Assembly (NCBI RefSeq): GCF_014649815.1
Contig: NZ_BMTT01000015.1
Span: 62,001-126,000 of the forward strand
Direction: 5' to 3'
Length of the DNA: 64,000 bases
From: Streptomyces mutabilis
Lineage (GTDB): Bacteria; Actinomycetota; Actinomycetes; Streptomycetales; Streptomycetaceae
Shown here one piece after another: positions 29,029 to 41,865 of the stretch (positions are counted from its first letter, which is position 1; every line of letters begins with the position of its first letter). A program made the position numbers and the translations under genes. The notes under the pieces were generated by a model. It worked only from the letters and a program-made list of their open reading frames with translations. It was not told where the DNA came from and did not search any database.

Positions 29029-30536
29029 GCCCCCGCCTTCGTCGCCGTCTCGCCCGGGCCCGTACCGAGAGTGTCGTCCCGCGCGGGGGTCGGCTCGGAC
29101 GCGCCCGCGTGTACGGAGGTCCGGGTCCTCCGGCCGCCGTCGGGTGCGGACGCGTCCTGTGGTACGGCGTCCGCGCGGGGGCTGGGGGAGTGGGTCGGGG
29201 GCGGGGCGTCGTGGGGATGTACGGCGTCGGTGCTGGTGCTGGTGCTGGTGCTGGTGCTGGTGCTGGTGCTGGTGCTGGTGCTGGTGCCGGTGCCGGTGCC
29301 GGCTGGTGGGTGCGGTGTGCCGTTCGGGTCCGTGGCGAGTGCTCCGGCCCGCGCTGCGCTCGCGCCCGGGGTGAGTTCCTCGTGCCGTACGGCATCCGGC
29401 TTCGCGAGCGGGTCGCCCCGCGCCGGGTCCGCGCCGGGGCCACCGACGCGCTCGGTGTGCCCGTCCCCGGCGAGTACGCCGTCGCCACCCGCCGCGGGAG
29501 TCCCGGCGGCACGCCCGGGACGCGTCAGGCGCGCCTCGTCCGCGGCCCGCGTCAGCAGATCGGCCACCTCCAGCACATGGTGTCCCGCCATCGCCGGCAG
29601 GCAGCTGCCCCGGGCCGGGCCGATGGCCGACGCCCACTCGGCCGGGATCGCGGCGACCCCTCGGGCGGCGCCCGCCAGGGCGCCGGCCACCGCCGCCGTG
29701 GTGTCGGCGTCGCGTCCCATGTTGACGGCCGTCAGCACCGCGTCCGTGAAGTCGCCGTCTGCCGCCGCGTACGCCCCGAAGGCGAGGGCGACCGCCTCGG
29801 GGGCGAGGTCGGTCCAGGGATAACCGCCGATGACCACCGCCGAGCGGACGGCGCGTTCGCCGAGGTGGGCCGCCGTCATCGCCCGGCGCAGGCAGCGGGC
29901 CGTCCAGGAGTCCTCCGGGACGACGGCCAGCGCGGAGGCCACCACCGCGTCGGTCGACGCCCCCGCCATCGCCGCCGCGACCCCCGCCGCCACCGCCTGG
30001 CCGCCGTGGATGCCCTCGCCGTCGTGGCTGACCGAGCCGTCGATCGCCACCAGCCGGGCCGCCTCGGCGGGACGGCCCGCCGCGAACACACCGTGCGGCG
30101 CTGCCCGCATGGCGAGCCCGTCGCTCCAGGCGTGCCGGTGCTGGGCGGAGATGGGGGCGGCCAGCCCGCGGCGCAGGTTCTCCAGGGTGCCGCGCTCGCT
30201 GAAGCCCGCCCCCCGGAACGGGCCCTCCTCGCGGTCCGCGATCCACTCGTGCCAGGCCGTCTCCACGTGGGCCGGGGTGAGCGCTGAACCGTACCGGGCC
30301 AGCAGCAGCCCGGAGAAGATCGCGTACTCGGTGTCGTCGGTGCCGGCCGGCCTCTGGACCACGTAACCCGTGATGCGGCCCCAGCGCGCGCGGATCTCGG
30401 AAGGCTTCATGTTCTCGGCCGGCGCTCCGAGGGCGTCCCCGACGGCCAGACCGAGCAGCGCGCCCCGGGCCCGTTCGCGGAGTCCGACGGCGTCCCCCGG
30501 CGCGGCGGCCGGCGGAATGCAGGCGGTGGATGCCAT
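29025..30536 (-). CDS. ADP-ribosylglycohydrolase-fold protein with repeat tail (first in operon order)
   Basis: 503 residues. The N-terminal 320 residues are an intact ARH domain: ALLGLAVGDALGAPAEN near 27, GTDDTEYAIFSGLLL near 65 and VNMGRDADTTAAVAGALAG near 277. The last 180 residues are low-complexity, rich in Gly, Ala, Pro, Thr and Asp, and contain GT-GT-GT followed by nine Ser-Thr pairs encoded by a hexamer repeat. ATG 30536 is preceded by an AGGAGAGG ribosome site and is the first gene of the operon; its promoter must lie in 30537-30781. The tail's role is unknown. Confidence 0.85.
   Translation of the reverse strand: MASTACIPPAAAPGDAVGLRERARGALLGLAVGDALGAPAENMKPSEIRARWGRITGYVVQRPAGTDDTEYAIFSGLLLARYGSALTPAHVETAWHEWIADREEGPFRGAGFSERGTLENLRRGLAAPISAQHRHAWSDGLAMRAAPHGVFAAGRPAEAARLVAIDGSVSHDGEGIHGGQAVAAGVAAAMAGASTDAVVASALAVVPEDSWTARCLRRAMTAAHLGERAVRSAVVIGGYPWTDLAPEAVALAFGAYAAADGDFTDAVLTAVNMGRDADTTAAVAGALAGAARGVAAIPAEWASAIGPARGSCLPAMAGHHVLEVADLLTRAADEARLTRPGRAAGTPAAGGDGVLAGDGHTERVGGPGADPARGDPLAKPDAVRHEELTPGASAARAGALATDPNGTPHPPAGTGTGTSTSTSTSTSTSTSTSTSTDAVHPHDAPPPTHSPSPRADAVPQDASAPDGGRRTRTSVHAGASEPTPARDDTLGTGPGETATKAGA
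29229..29300. repeat. Hexanucleotide tandem repeat in the ARH gene tail
   Basis: Nine copies of GGTGCT (29229-29282) followed by three of GGTGCC (29283-29300). On the coding (minus) strand they encode Gly-Thr three times and Ser-Thr nine times. A six-base unit keeps the frame, so copy-number change would alter tail length without disrupting the protein. Confidence 0.95.
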
Positions 30537-30712
30537 GCGGCCTCTCCTCTCCCTTTGCGGATGTGTCCCCGGCGCGTCGCGCGTCGCAGCCTCACGGGCC
30601 GCAGCGTCACCCGGACGACATCTGTGCGGGCAAGATCACGGATGAGCGTCGAACGGTAAAGCCGCAGGTAAGACCAGCCTTTCCTTGCTGGCGACGCGGA
30701 AATGACCGGCGT

Positions 30713-30750
30713 AGATTGGGTTCTGTTAAAAAGTAGACCCAGTCCAATCT
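30713..30750 (+). promoter_or_regulatory. AT-rich inverted repeat upstream of the VIT-type gene
   Basis: AGATTGG (30713-30719) and CCAATCT (30744-30750) form a perfect inverted repeat around an AT-rich core with TTAAAAAG, ending 31 nt before the ATG at 30782. The composition is unlike its surroundings and suggests a promoter or regulator site. The core also lies within the divergent region that must start the ARH operon. Confidence 0.35.
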
Positions 30751-30781
30751 GGCTATCCGAACCAACCTTCCGGGGGCCCGC

Positions 30782-31513
30782 ATGGCCATCATCGAGACCG
30801 AGGCGCCGCTGCACGAGGCGCACCGCGACAACCACACCCACCGCGACGTCAACGGCGGCTGGCTGCGCCCCGCCGTCTTCGGCGCGATGGACGGCCTGGT
30901 CTCCAACCTCGCCCTGATGACCGGCGTCGCCGGCGGTACGGCGAGTCAGCAGACCGTGGTGATCAGCGGGCTCGCGGGTCTCGCAGCCGGCGCTTTCTCC
31001 ATGGCCGCCGGCGAGTACACCTCCGTCGCCTCGCAGCGCGAACTCGTCGAGGCCGAGCTGGACGTCGAGCGCCGCGAGCTGCGCAAGCACCCGGCGGACG
31101 AGGAGGCCGAGCTGGCCGCGCTCTACGAGGCGCGGGGTGTGGAGCGGGGGCTAGCGCGGGAGGTGGCCCGGCAACTGTCCCGCGACCCGGAGCAGGCGCT
31201 GGAGATACACGCCCGCGAAGAGCTGGGCATCGACCCCTCCGACCTGCCGTCCCCGCTGGTCGCGGCCGTGTCGTCGTTCGGTTCCTTCGCGCTCGGCGCG
31301 CTGCTTCCCGTGCTGCCGTTCCTGCTCGGCGCCGACGCCCTGTGGCCCGCCGTGCTGCTCGCGCTCGCGGGGCTGTTCCTGTGCGGCGCGGTGGTGGCCA
31401 AGGTGACGGCACGCAGCTGGTGGTACAGCGGCCTGCGGCAGCTCGCCCTCGGTGGCGCCGCGGCCGGTGTGACGTACGCCCTGGGCAGCCTGTTCGGGAC
31501 GGCCGTAGGATAG
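30782..31513 (+). CDS. VIT1/CCC1-family metal transporter
   Basis: 243 residues. GGWLRPAVFGAMDGLVSNLAL near residue 25 (quoted as GGWLRPAVFGAMDG plus LVSNLAL) and the SMAAGEYTSVASQ segment near 75 are hallmarks of the family, which moves Fe2+ or Mn2+ across membranes, usually by proton exchange. A central hydrophilic part (about 85-150, many Glu) is the likely metal-binding helical domain, followed by three more membrane helices. Cytoplasmic start with several His. ATG 30782 follows a short GGGGG. A hairpin terminator follows the stop. Confidence 0.88.
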   Translation: MAIIETEAPLHEAHRDNHTHRDVNGGWLRPAVFGAMDGLVSNLALMTGVAGGTASQQTVVISGLAGLAAGAFSMAAGEYTSVASQRELVEAELDVERRELRKHPADEEAELAALYEARGVERGLAREVARQLSRDPEQALEIHAREELGIDPSDLPSPLVAAVSSFGSFALGALLPVLPFLLGADALWPAVLLALAGLFLCGAVVAKVTARSWWYSGLRQLALGGAAAGVTYALGSLFGTAVG

Positions 31514-31523
31514 CCCGGCTCGA

Positions 31524-31547
31524 ACCTATGCGTCGGACCGCATAGGT
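31524..31547 (+). terminator. Hairpin after the VIT-type gene
   Basis: Perfect 9-bp stem (31524-31532 with 31539-31547), 6-nt loop, 11 nt after the stop codon. Confidence 0.65.
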
Positions 31548-31886
31548 AGCCGTTACTCGCTGGTTTCGAGTGCGTGATCCCCGGGCATGAGCCGTAAGCG
31601 CTGTGGGCAACGAGGCCCGCCGCGCACCCGCGGAGTGGGCGACGAAGCTCTCTCCGCGCCCTCGGACCGACGGACATCGATCTGTCCGCCTCGGCCCTCG
31701 TAGCCCCCACCGCCGGGTACGGAACCCCTGCCTCGACCCACCCGGTGTCCGCATGTTGGAACGGATTATCCCGGTTCCCGAGAACCGCTCCATCATGTAA
31801 CCTGCACGAAATTTTGATCTCCACGCAGAGGGCCAACGTCGTCCCTCGGCACTTGCACATGCCAGATGACGACGACGGGAGAGCCG
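31548..31886 (+). other. Gene-free region upstream of gltB
   Basis: 339 bp with no supported gene. It should hold the gltBD promoter. The only structure I see is a 6-bp inverted repeat, CGGTTC at 31772-31777 and GAACCG at 31782-31787 (4-nt loop), about 100 nt before the start codon, followed by an AT-richer stretch near 31790-31820 that could be a promoter. No match to a GlnR-type site was found. Confidence 0.4.
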
Positions 31887-36474
<4,588 letters not shown>

Positions 36475-36482
<8 letters not shown>

Positions 36483-37938
36483 TCCCAAGGGCTTCCTGAA
36501 CCACGGGCGCGAGGTCGCCAAGACCCGCCCCGTCGAGGAGCGCGTCAAGGACTGGAACGAGGTCTACGTCCCCGGCTCCCTGCTGCCGATCATCAGCAAG
36601 CAGGCCAGCCGGTGCATGGACTGCGGCATCCCGTTCTGTCACAACGGCTGCCCGCTCGGGAACCTGATCCCCGAGTGGAACGACTACGCCTACCGCGAGG
36701 ACTGGCAGGCCGCGCAGGAGCGCCTGCACGCCACCAACAACTTCCCGGAGTTCACCGGCCGCCTGTGCCCGGCCCCGTGCGAGTCGGCGTGCGTGCTCGG
36801 CATCAACCAGCCGCCGGTCACCATCAAGAACGTCGAGGTCTCGATCATCGACAAGGCGTGGGAGACCGGAGACGTCGCCCCGCAGATCCCCGAGCGCCTG
36901 TCCGGCAAGACCGTCGCCGTCATCGGCTCGGGCCCCGCGGGCCTGGCCGCCGCCCAGCAGCTCACCCGGGCCGGCCACACCGTCGCCGTCTACGAGCGCG
37001 CCGACCGCATCGGCGGCCTGCTGCGCTACGGCATCCCCGAGTTCAAGATGGAGAAGCGGCACATCAACCGCCGCATCGAGCAGATGCGCGCGGAGGGCAC
37101 CCGCTTCCGCACCGGCGTCGAGATCGGCCGCGACGTCAAGGCGACCGACCTGAAGAAGCGCTACGACGCCGTCGTCATCGCCGCCGGCGCCACCACCGCC
37201 CGCGACCTGCCGGTCCCGGGCCGGGAACTCAAGGGCATCTACCAGGCGATGGAGTACCTGCCCCTGGCCAACAAGGTCCAGGAGGGCGACTACGTCTCCC
37301 CGCCGATCACGGCCGAGGGCAAGCACGTCGTCGTCATCGGCGGCGGCGACACCGGCGCCGACTGCGTGGGCACCGCCCACCGCCAGGGCGCGGCCTCCGT
37401 CACCCAGCTGGAGATCATGCCCCGGCCGGGCGAGGAGCGGAACCCGGTCACCCAGCCGTGGCCGACCTTCCCGATGCTCTACAAGGTCACCAGCGCCCAC
37501 GAGGAGGGCGGTGAGCGGGTCTACGCCGTCTCCACCACCCACTTCGAGGGCGACGAGGACGGCAACGTCCAGTGGCTGCACATGAGCGAGGTCGAGTTCG
37601 TCGAGGGCAAGCTGACCCCGAAGCCGGGCACCGAGCGCAAGATCCCGGCCCAGCTGGTCACCCTCGCCATGGGCTTCACCGGCACCGACCGGGAGAACGG
37701 CCTGGTCGACCAGTTCGGACTGGAGCTCGACGAACGCGGTAACATCGCCCGGGACGCCGACTTCCAGACCAATGTGCCGGGTGTGTTCGTCGCCGGCGAC
37801 GCCGGCCGCGGCCAGTCGCTCATCGTCTGGGCGATCGCCGAGGGACGCTCCGCCGCCCGCGGCGCCGACAGCTTCCTGACCGGGGCCAGCGAACTGCCGG
37901 CTCCGATCCGCCCGACGGACCGCGCCCTCGCGGTCTGA
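36475..37938 (+). CDS. gltD: Glutamate synthase, small subunit
   Basis: 487 residues. Two Cys clusters for 4Fe-4S binding ([16 protein letters not shown] near 45 and [13 protein letters not shown] near 100), the FAD site [15 protein letters not shown] near 150 and the NADPH site [18 protein letters not shown] near 287. It passes electrons from NADPH to GltB. ATG 36475 lies 8 nt inside the end of gltB, so subunit synthesis is coupled. The bidirectional terminator at 38010-38050 follows. Confidence 0.97.
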
Positions 37939-38009
37939 CGGACGGACAACCGTCCCGACGGACGGAACAACCGAAGAACGTCCCGTACAAAGGCGTACGG
38001 AACACTGAT

Positions 38010-38050
38010 GGCGCCTGCCCTGTCCCCGACCGGACAAAGGGGCAGGCGCC
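38010..38050. terminator. Bidirectional terminator after gltD
   Basis: Perfect 11-bp outer stem (38010-38020 with 38040-38050), plus an inner stem of 5 bp (TGTCC with GGACA), between convergent gltD and the chitosanase gene. Confidence 0.8.
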
Positions 38051-38071
38051 GTCGCATGCGCCCGCGGACGC

Positions 38072-38974
38072 CTACGGCAGCCGGTACGTGTCCCCGTACA
38101 TCTCCCACACCAGCGGCACGTCCAGGTCCAGGTTCCCCTCCCGCAGCCACCGGCGCTGCGCGGTGTCGACGCGGGAGGTGTCGATGCCCGGACGCTTGGC
38201 CAGCATGGCCTCGCGGCGGACGTCCAGGAACGCCTTGAGATAGGCCTTCTCGGAGCCGGCCCGGGCCGGCGTCTTCGCCTTCTCCATGGCCCGCTCGCGC
38301 AGCCCGTAGAAGCCCTCGGCGTCCGTGTCGGGGCCGTGGAAGACCATCGCGTCGAAGTACACGAACTGGCCGAGCGTGCCGAGCCCGTCCAGCTTGGCGA
38401 GGCGGACCGCCGGCTCGAAGTAGACCCGGTCGCGCTCCTCCTCCTGCGCCTTGCGGAACTCCGGCCGCTCGGCCTCCGCCTGCCAGGCGGCCGTGAAGCC
38501 GGGGTCCAGACCCTCGTGGGAGTCGGTGCCGTCCACCTCGCGCAGGGCGGGCAGATACGTCGCCAGGCCGTTGTCCGGATGCGCCTTCGTGTAGCGCTCG
38601 ACCAGCGTGAGCAGGTCGTGGGTGGCGGTGCAGAAGCCGATGATGCCCGCCGTGTAGCCGCACCCGTCGCCGAGGTCGTCGATCGTGCCGTACGAGGTGC
38701 GCCACTCGGTCGTCGAGTTCTCGGCGCTGGACACCAACTGCTGGGCCAACTCCTTCTTCGCCGGGTCGGCGAGCCCCGGCGGCAGGTCGGCGATCAGCGC
38801 GTCGTCCGCCTCCCGCTCCTGCTCAGCCCGGCTCTTGGCGTCCTGTCGGGACGACTGGGCGGAGGACGCGGGAGGCGCCACCGGGGCGTCGGCCGAATCC
38901 GTCGGCATCACGAAGTACACCCCCGTGGCGATCACGGGAACGGCCGCGAGGAGCAGCACACCGGCACGTTTCAT
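38072..38974 (-). CDS. GH46-family chitosanase, signal-anchored
   Basis: 300 residues. The catalytic domain (about 65-300) shows LVSSAENST with catalytic Glu85 and DLGDGCGYTAGIIGFC with Asp103, then ERDRVYFEPAV and YFDAMVFHGP, as in GH46 endo-chitosanases that cut glucosamine polymers outside the cell. The N-terminus has two positive charges and a hydrophobic helix (5-23) followed by a Ser/Ala/Pro linker. A cleavage site is not obvious, so it is either secreted or membrane-anchored. It starts 13 nt after the rhomboid stop with GAGAGG as ribosome site, so the two are probably co-translated. Confidence 0.88.
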   Translation of the reverse strand: MKRAGVLLLAAVPVIATGVYFVMPTDSADAPVAPPASSAQSSRQDAKSRAEQEREADDALIADLPPGLADPAKKELAQQLVSSAENSTTEWRTSYGTIDDLGDGCGYTAGIIGFCTATHDLLTLVERYTKAHPDNGLATYLPALREVDGTDSHEGLDPGFTAAWQAEAERPEFRKAQEEERDRVYFEPAVRLAKLDGLGTLGQFVYFDAMVFHGPDTDAEGFYGLRERAMEKAKTPARAGSEKAYLKAFLDVRREAMLAKRPGIDTSRVDTAQRRWLREGNLDLDVPLVWEMYGDTYRLP

Positions 38975-38987
38975 CGGGAAATACCTC

Positions 38988-39917
38988 TCATAGGGAAATG
39001 CCTCCGCCTGTCAGTTCCGTCACCCTGCCCACCGCGGCGACCGCCAGCAGCGCCACCAGCACCGCGCACGCCACCGCCTGCACCGCCGTCCGGCGCCCGT
39101 CCCGGGGCGCGTACGCGAACGCCAGCGCCACCGCGCCGCCCGCCAGCAGACCGCCCAGGTGCCCCTGCCAGGAAGTGAACCCGGCGGACACCACCAGCCA
39201 CAGCAACAGGAGCATCATGAAACGGTTGACCGCGGCCAGGTCCGCGCCCAGCCGGCGGTGCAGGACGTAGTACGCGGCACCCACGCCGAAGACCGCCCCC
39301 GACGCGCCGACCGACGACTGCCCGGGATCGGCCAGGACCAGCTGCACGACCGAACCTCCCAGCGCGGACAACAGATACAGGACCACGAAGCGGAGCCGAC
39401 CCAGCATCCGCTCCACCACGCGCCCCAGTTGCCACAGCGCCAGCATGTTCATGGTGATGTGCAGGATCCCGAAGGCGCCCTCGAAGGGCGACAGGTGGAG
39501 GAAGGAGCTCGTGAGCATCCGCTCCCACTCGCCGGCGGCGACGCCCTCCGCCCGCAAGTGCCCGAAGTACGCGCTCTCGTAGACGTAGTGGCCGCCGTCC
39601 TGCCCGACCAGCCGCGCACCGACCATCGAGAACCGGTCCACGATCTCCGGCCGCACCGCCTCGGCCAGATACGCGACCACGTTCAGCGCGAACAGCGCGT
39701 ACGTCACCACGGGCGACGCCGGGACCCGGCCGCCCGCGATGGTCCGCGCCCGCCGGAGCGACCGCGCCCCCTCCTTCACGCATGCGCGGCACTGGTGGCC
39801 GACGGGGGCCTCACGCATGCAGTCCGGACAGATGAACCGCTCGCAGCGGGTGCAGCGGACGTGGCACTCCACCGCCGGATGGCGGTAGCAGGTCGTGACG
39901 GTGGACTCGGAATCCAC
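38988..39917 (-). CDS. Rhomboid-family intramembrane serine protease with zinc finger
   Basis: 309 residues. The N-terminal 46 residues hold paired Cys/His motifs (CYRHP, CTRC, CPDC, CRAC), a B-box-like zinc finger. A membrane domain follows with the rhomboid catalytic Ser206 in GASGAVFG and His253 in GHLGGLLAG; HITMNMLALWQLG near 153 carries the conserved His/Asn oxyanion residues. It should cleave membrane proteins within the bilayer. GTG 39917 is preceded by GAGGAG. The chitosanase gene follows at once. Confidence 0.92.
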   Translation of the reverse strand: MDSESTVTTCYRHPAVECHVRCTRCERFICPDCMREAPVGHQCRACVKEGARSLRRARTIAGGRVPASPVVTYALFALNVVAYLAEAVRPEIVDRFSMVGARLVGQDGGHYVYESAYFGHLRAEGVAAGEWERMLTSSFLHLSPFEGAFGILHITMNMLALWQLGRVVERMLGRLRFVVLYLLSALGGSVVQLVLADPGQSSVGASGAVFGVGAAYYVLHRRLGADLAAVNRFMMLLLLWLVVSAGFTSWQGHLGGLLAGGAVALAFAYAPRDGRRTAVQAVACAVLVALLAVAAVGRVTELTGGGISL

Positions 39918-40070
39918 AGCCGGCTCCTCGGGGCGGGACGGACGGTGAGCCGGTGGGGACGGCGGCGAACAAAATAGCGAACGCCTGTGGACGAGCTGAG
40001 AGGCGGGGTGCGCCGTGCCGTAACCTCGGCAGCCAGAAGCCGCAAGCCCAGGGGTGACGGGGGAGTCCGC

Positions 40071-40793
40071 ATGGCCGCGATCAGTCTCACCAAGGTGCAG
40101 GAGACGGCGCCCGCGCTGGTCGATCTGTACAAGCGCGCCGGTGTGTCGCTGACGGAACACGGGCTGGAGGCGACCCGGGCCGCGGTCTACCTCGTCGTCG
40201 ACTACTCCGGGTCGATGAAGCCGTACTACAAGGACGGCAGCGTGCAGGCCCTCGCCGACCGGGTGCTGGGGCTGTCCGCCCACCTCGACGACGACGGCAC
40301 CGTGCCCGTGGTGTTCTTCTCCACGGACGTCGACGCCGTCACCGAGATCACCCTCGCCGACCACCGGGGACGCATCGAGCGGATCGTGGCCGACCTCGGA
40401 CACATGGGCAAGACCAGCTACCACCTGGCCATGGACGCCGTCATCGACCACTACCTCGACAGCGGCGCCACCCACCCCGCCCTCGTCGTCTTCCAGACCG
40501 ACGGCGGCCCGATCAACCGGCTCGCCGCCGAGCGGTACCTGTGCAAGGCGGCGTCCCTGCCGCTGTTCTGGCAGTTCGTCGGCTTCGGCGACCCGGGCAG
40601 CCGCCAGTTCGAGTACCTGCGCAAACTCGACGAACTGGCGGTGCCGGACAAGCGGGTCGTCGACAACGCCGGGTTCTTCCACGCCGGCCGCGACCCGCGG
40701 AAGGTTTCCGACGCCGAGCTGTACGACCGCCTGGTGGGCGAGTTCCCCAAGTGGCTCGTGGCCGCACGGGCGCAGGGCATCGTGCGGCCGTAG
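40071..40793 (+). CDS. VWA (von Willebrand factor A) domain protein, TerF-like
   Basis: 240 residues, nearly all one VWA domain. The metal-adhesion MIDAS begins at DYSGS (44-48), with the Thr of GKTSYHLAMD near 131 and the Asp of VFQTDGGPIN near 158 as further ligands. The order of motifs is that of the C-terminal part of TerF and related tellurium-resistance proteins, which bind calcium and act in the cytoplasm. No tellurite genes lie nearby. ATG 40071 follows GGGGGAG. Partner unknown. Confidence 0.8.
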   Translation: MAAISLTKVQETAPALVDLYKRAGVSLTEHGLEATRAAVYLVVDYSGSMKPYYKDGSVQALADRVLGLSAHLDDDGTVPVVFFSTDVDAVTEITLADHRGRIERIVADLGHMGKTSYHLAMDAVIDHYLDSGATHPALVVFQTDGGPINRLAAERYLCKAASLPLFWQFVGFGDPGSRQFEYLRKLDELAVPDKRVVDNAGFFHAGRDPRKVSDAELYDRLVGEFPKWLVAARAQGIVRP

Positions 40794-40845
40794 GGAAGGG
40801 AGCGTGCGGCACCGGCGCCGCCCCCTGGAGCTCCTCGGCGACCCG

Positions 40846-41745
40846 TCAGGTGTCGCACTCCAGCACCGTCCGGCACAGCCCGCACCGCGCCCGTACCCGC
40901 CCCCGCACCGGCACCCTGATCCGCTGGTGACAGGTCGGGCACGGGAACGACACCCGCAGCGGGCCGTGCTCCCGCGAGGTGAACGCGTAAGGGCCGTCCT
41001 CCGGCGGGACGGACGAGGCGTGCGGACCCTGCGCGTGCCTGCGGTCCCGCGCGTACCGGCGGCGGCCCGCCCAGCCGGCCGCCGTCAGCGGCGGCTGCCG
41101 CTCGTCCCGGCGGGCCCGCGCCAGACCCTTGCCGTAGGCCTCGTACGCCTGCGGACTGGTGAACCACACCGACGGGTCCTCCCCGAACACCAGCGCCCGT
41201 TTGGCCAGCACGTACCCGAACTCCTCCGGCGTCAGATACCCCAGCTTCTGCGACGACGCCCCGTCCTCCCGGTAGGCGTCCAGCAGCAGCCAGCCGGCAC
41301 CCAGATACGTCGTCGCCGTGTCCGTGAGGATCTCGTTGTCCCGGGTGCCGGGGAAGGACAGGTCCAAGCGGTGCAGATACACGTGCATCACCTCGTGCGC
41401 CAGCGCCGCGCCGATGTCCCGGCGATGAGTGCGGAAGCGGTCGTTCAACTCGATGAAGTACTCGGGACCCGCCGTCAGCTCCACGTGCGCCGCGTGCGTC
41501 ATCTCCCGGAAGGAGACGATCATCCGGGCGTCCGGGAGACGGTAGTGACGCACCAGCTCGTGAGCCACCCGCTGGGCGCCCAGATACAGGTCGTCGGTGT
41601 CGCAGAACGCCACGTCCGCCGGAGGCACACTCGCCGAGAACGTCCGCACGGTGTCGTACGACAAGCGCCGGTACAGCGCGGTGACGGCGGCCCGCACCGT
41701 CTCCAGGTGCGGGAAACCGTGCTCGACCGGTCCGCCGTTCGCCAC
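40846..41745 (-). CDS. HEXXH zinc metalloprotein with C-terminal zinc ribbon
   Basis: 299 residues. AHEVMH gives the HEXXH site (H117, E118, H121), and E138 in NEILTDTATTYLGAG is well placed as the third ligand, as in gluzincin-type peptidases. The last 35 residues hold two CxxC pairs (CPTC and CGLC), a zinc ribbon. No signal peptide, so it is probably cytoplasmic. GTG 41745 follows a GGGGGT. Not a family I can name; a peptidase or an inactive metal-binding protein is possible. Convergent with the VWA gene. Confidence 0.65.
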   Translation of the reverse strand: MANGGPVEHGFPHLETVRAAVTALYRRLSYDTVRTFSASVPPADVAFCDTDDLYLGAQRVAHELVRHYRLPDARMIVSFREMTHAAHVELTAGPEYFIELNDRFRTHRRDIGAALAHEVMHVYLHRLDLSFPGTRDNEILTDTATTYLGAGWLLLDAYREDGASSQKLGYLTPEEFGYVLAKRALVFGEDPSVWFTSPQAYEAYGKGLARARRDERQPPLTAAGWAGRRRYARDRRHAQGPHASSVPPEDGPYAFTSREHGPLRVSFPCPTCHQRIRVPVRGRVRARCGLCRTVLECDT

Positions 41746-41865
41746 GCCCGACCCCCAAGACGCCTGAACCCTCCTCCCACTGTACGAGGAGCCCCGCACC
41801 ACGGGCCGCCGCCGCCCGGCCGAAACCGTTCGCCCCACCCGGGGCCTCCGGAGAGAATCCGGACC

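Noticed and set aside
29229-29300. Tandem GGTGCT units considered as a CRISPR-like array
   Set aside because: The units are contiguous hexamers with no spacers and encode a Ser-Thr run in the ARH gene; no cas genes are present.
31552-31567. GlnR-like site upstream of gltB (GTTAC-N6-GTTTC)
   Set aside because: The second half-site does not fit GNAAC, and it lies 320 nt before the start, inside the 3' end of the VIT-type gene region.
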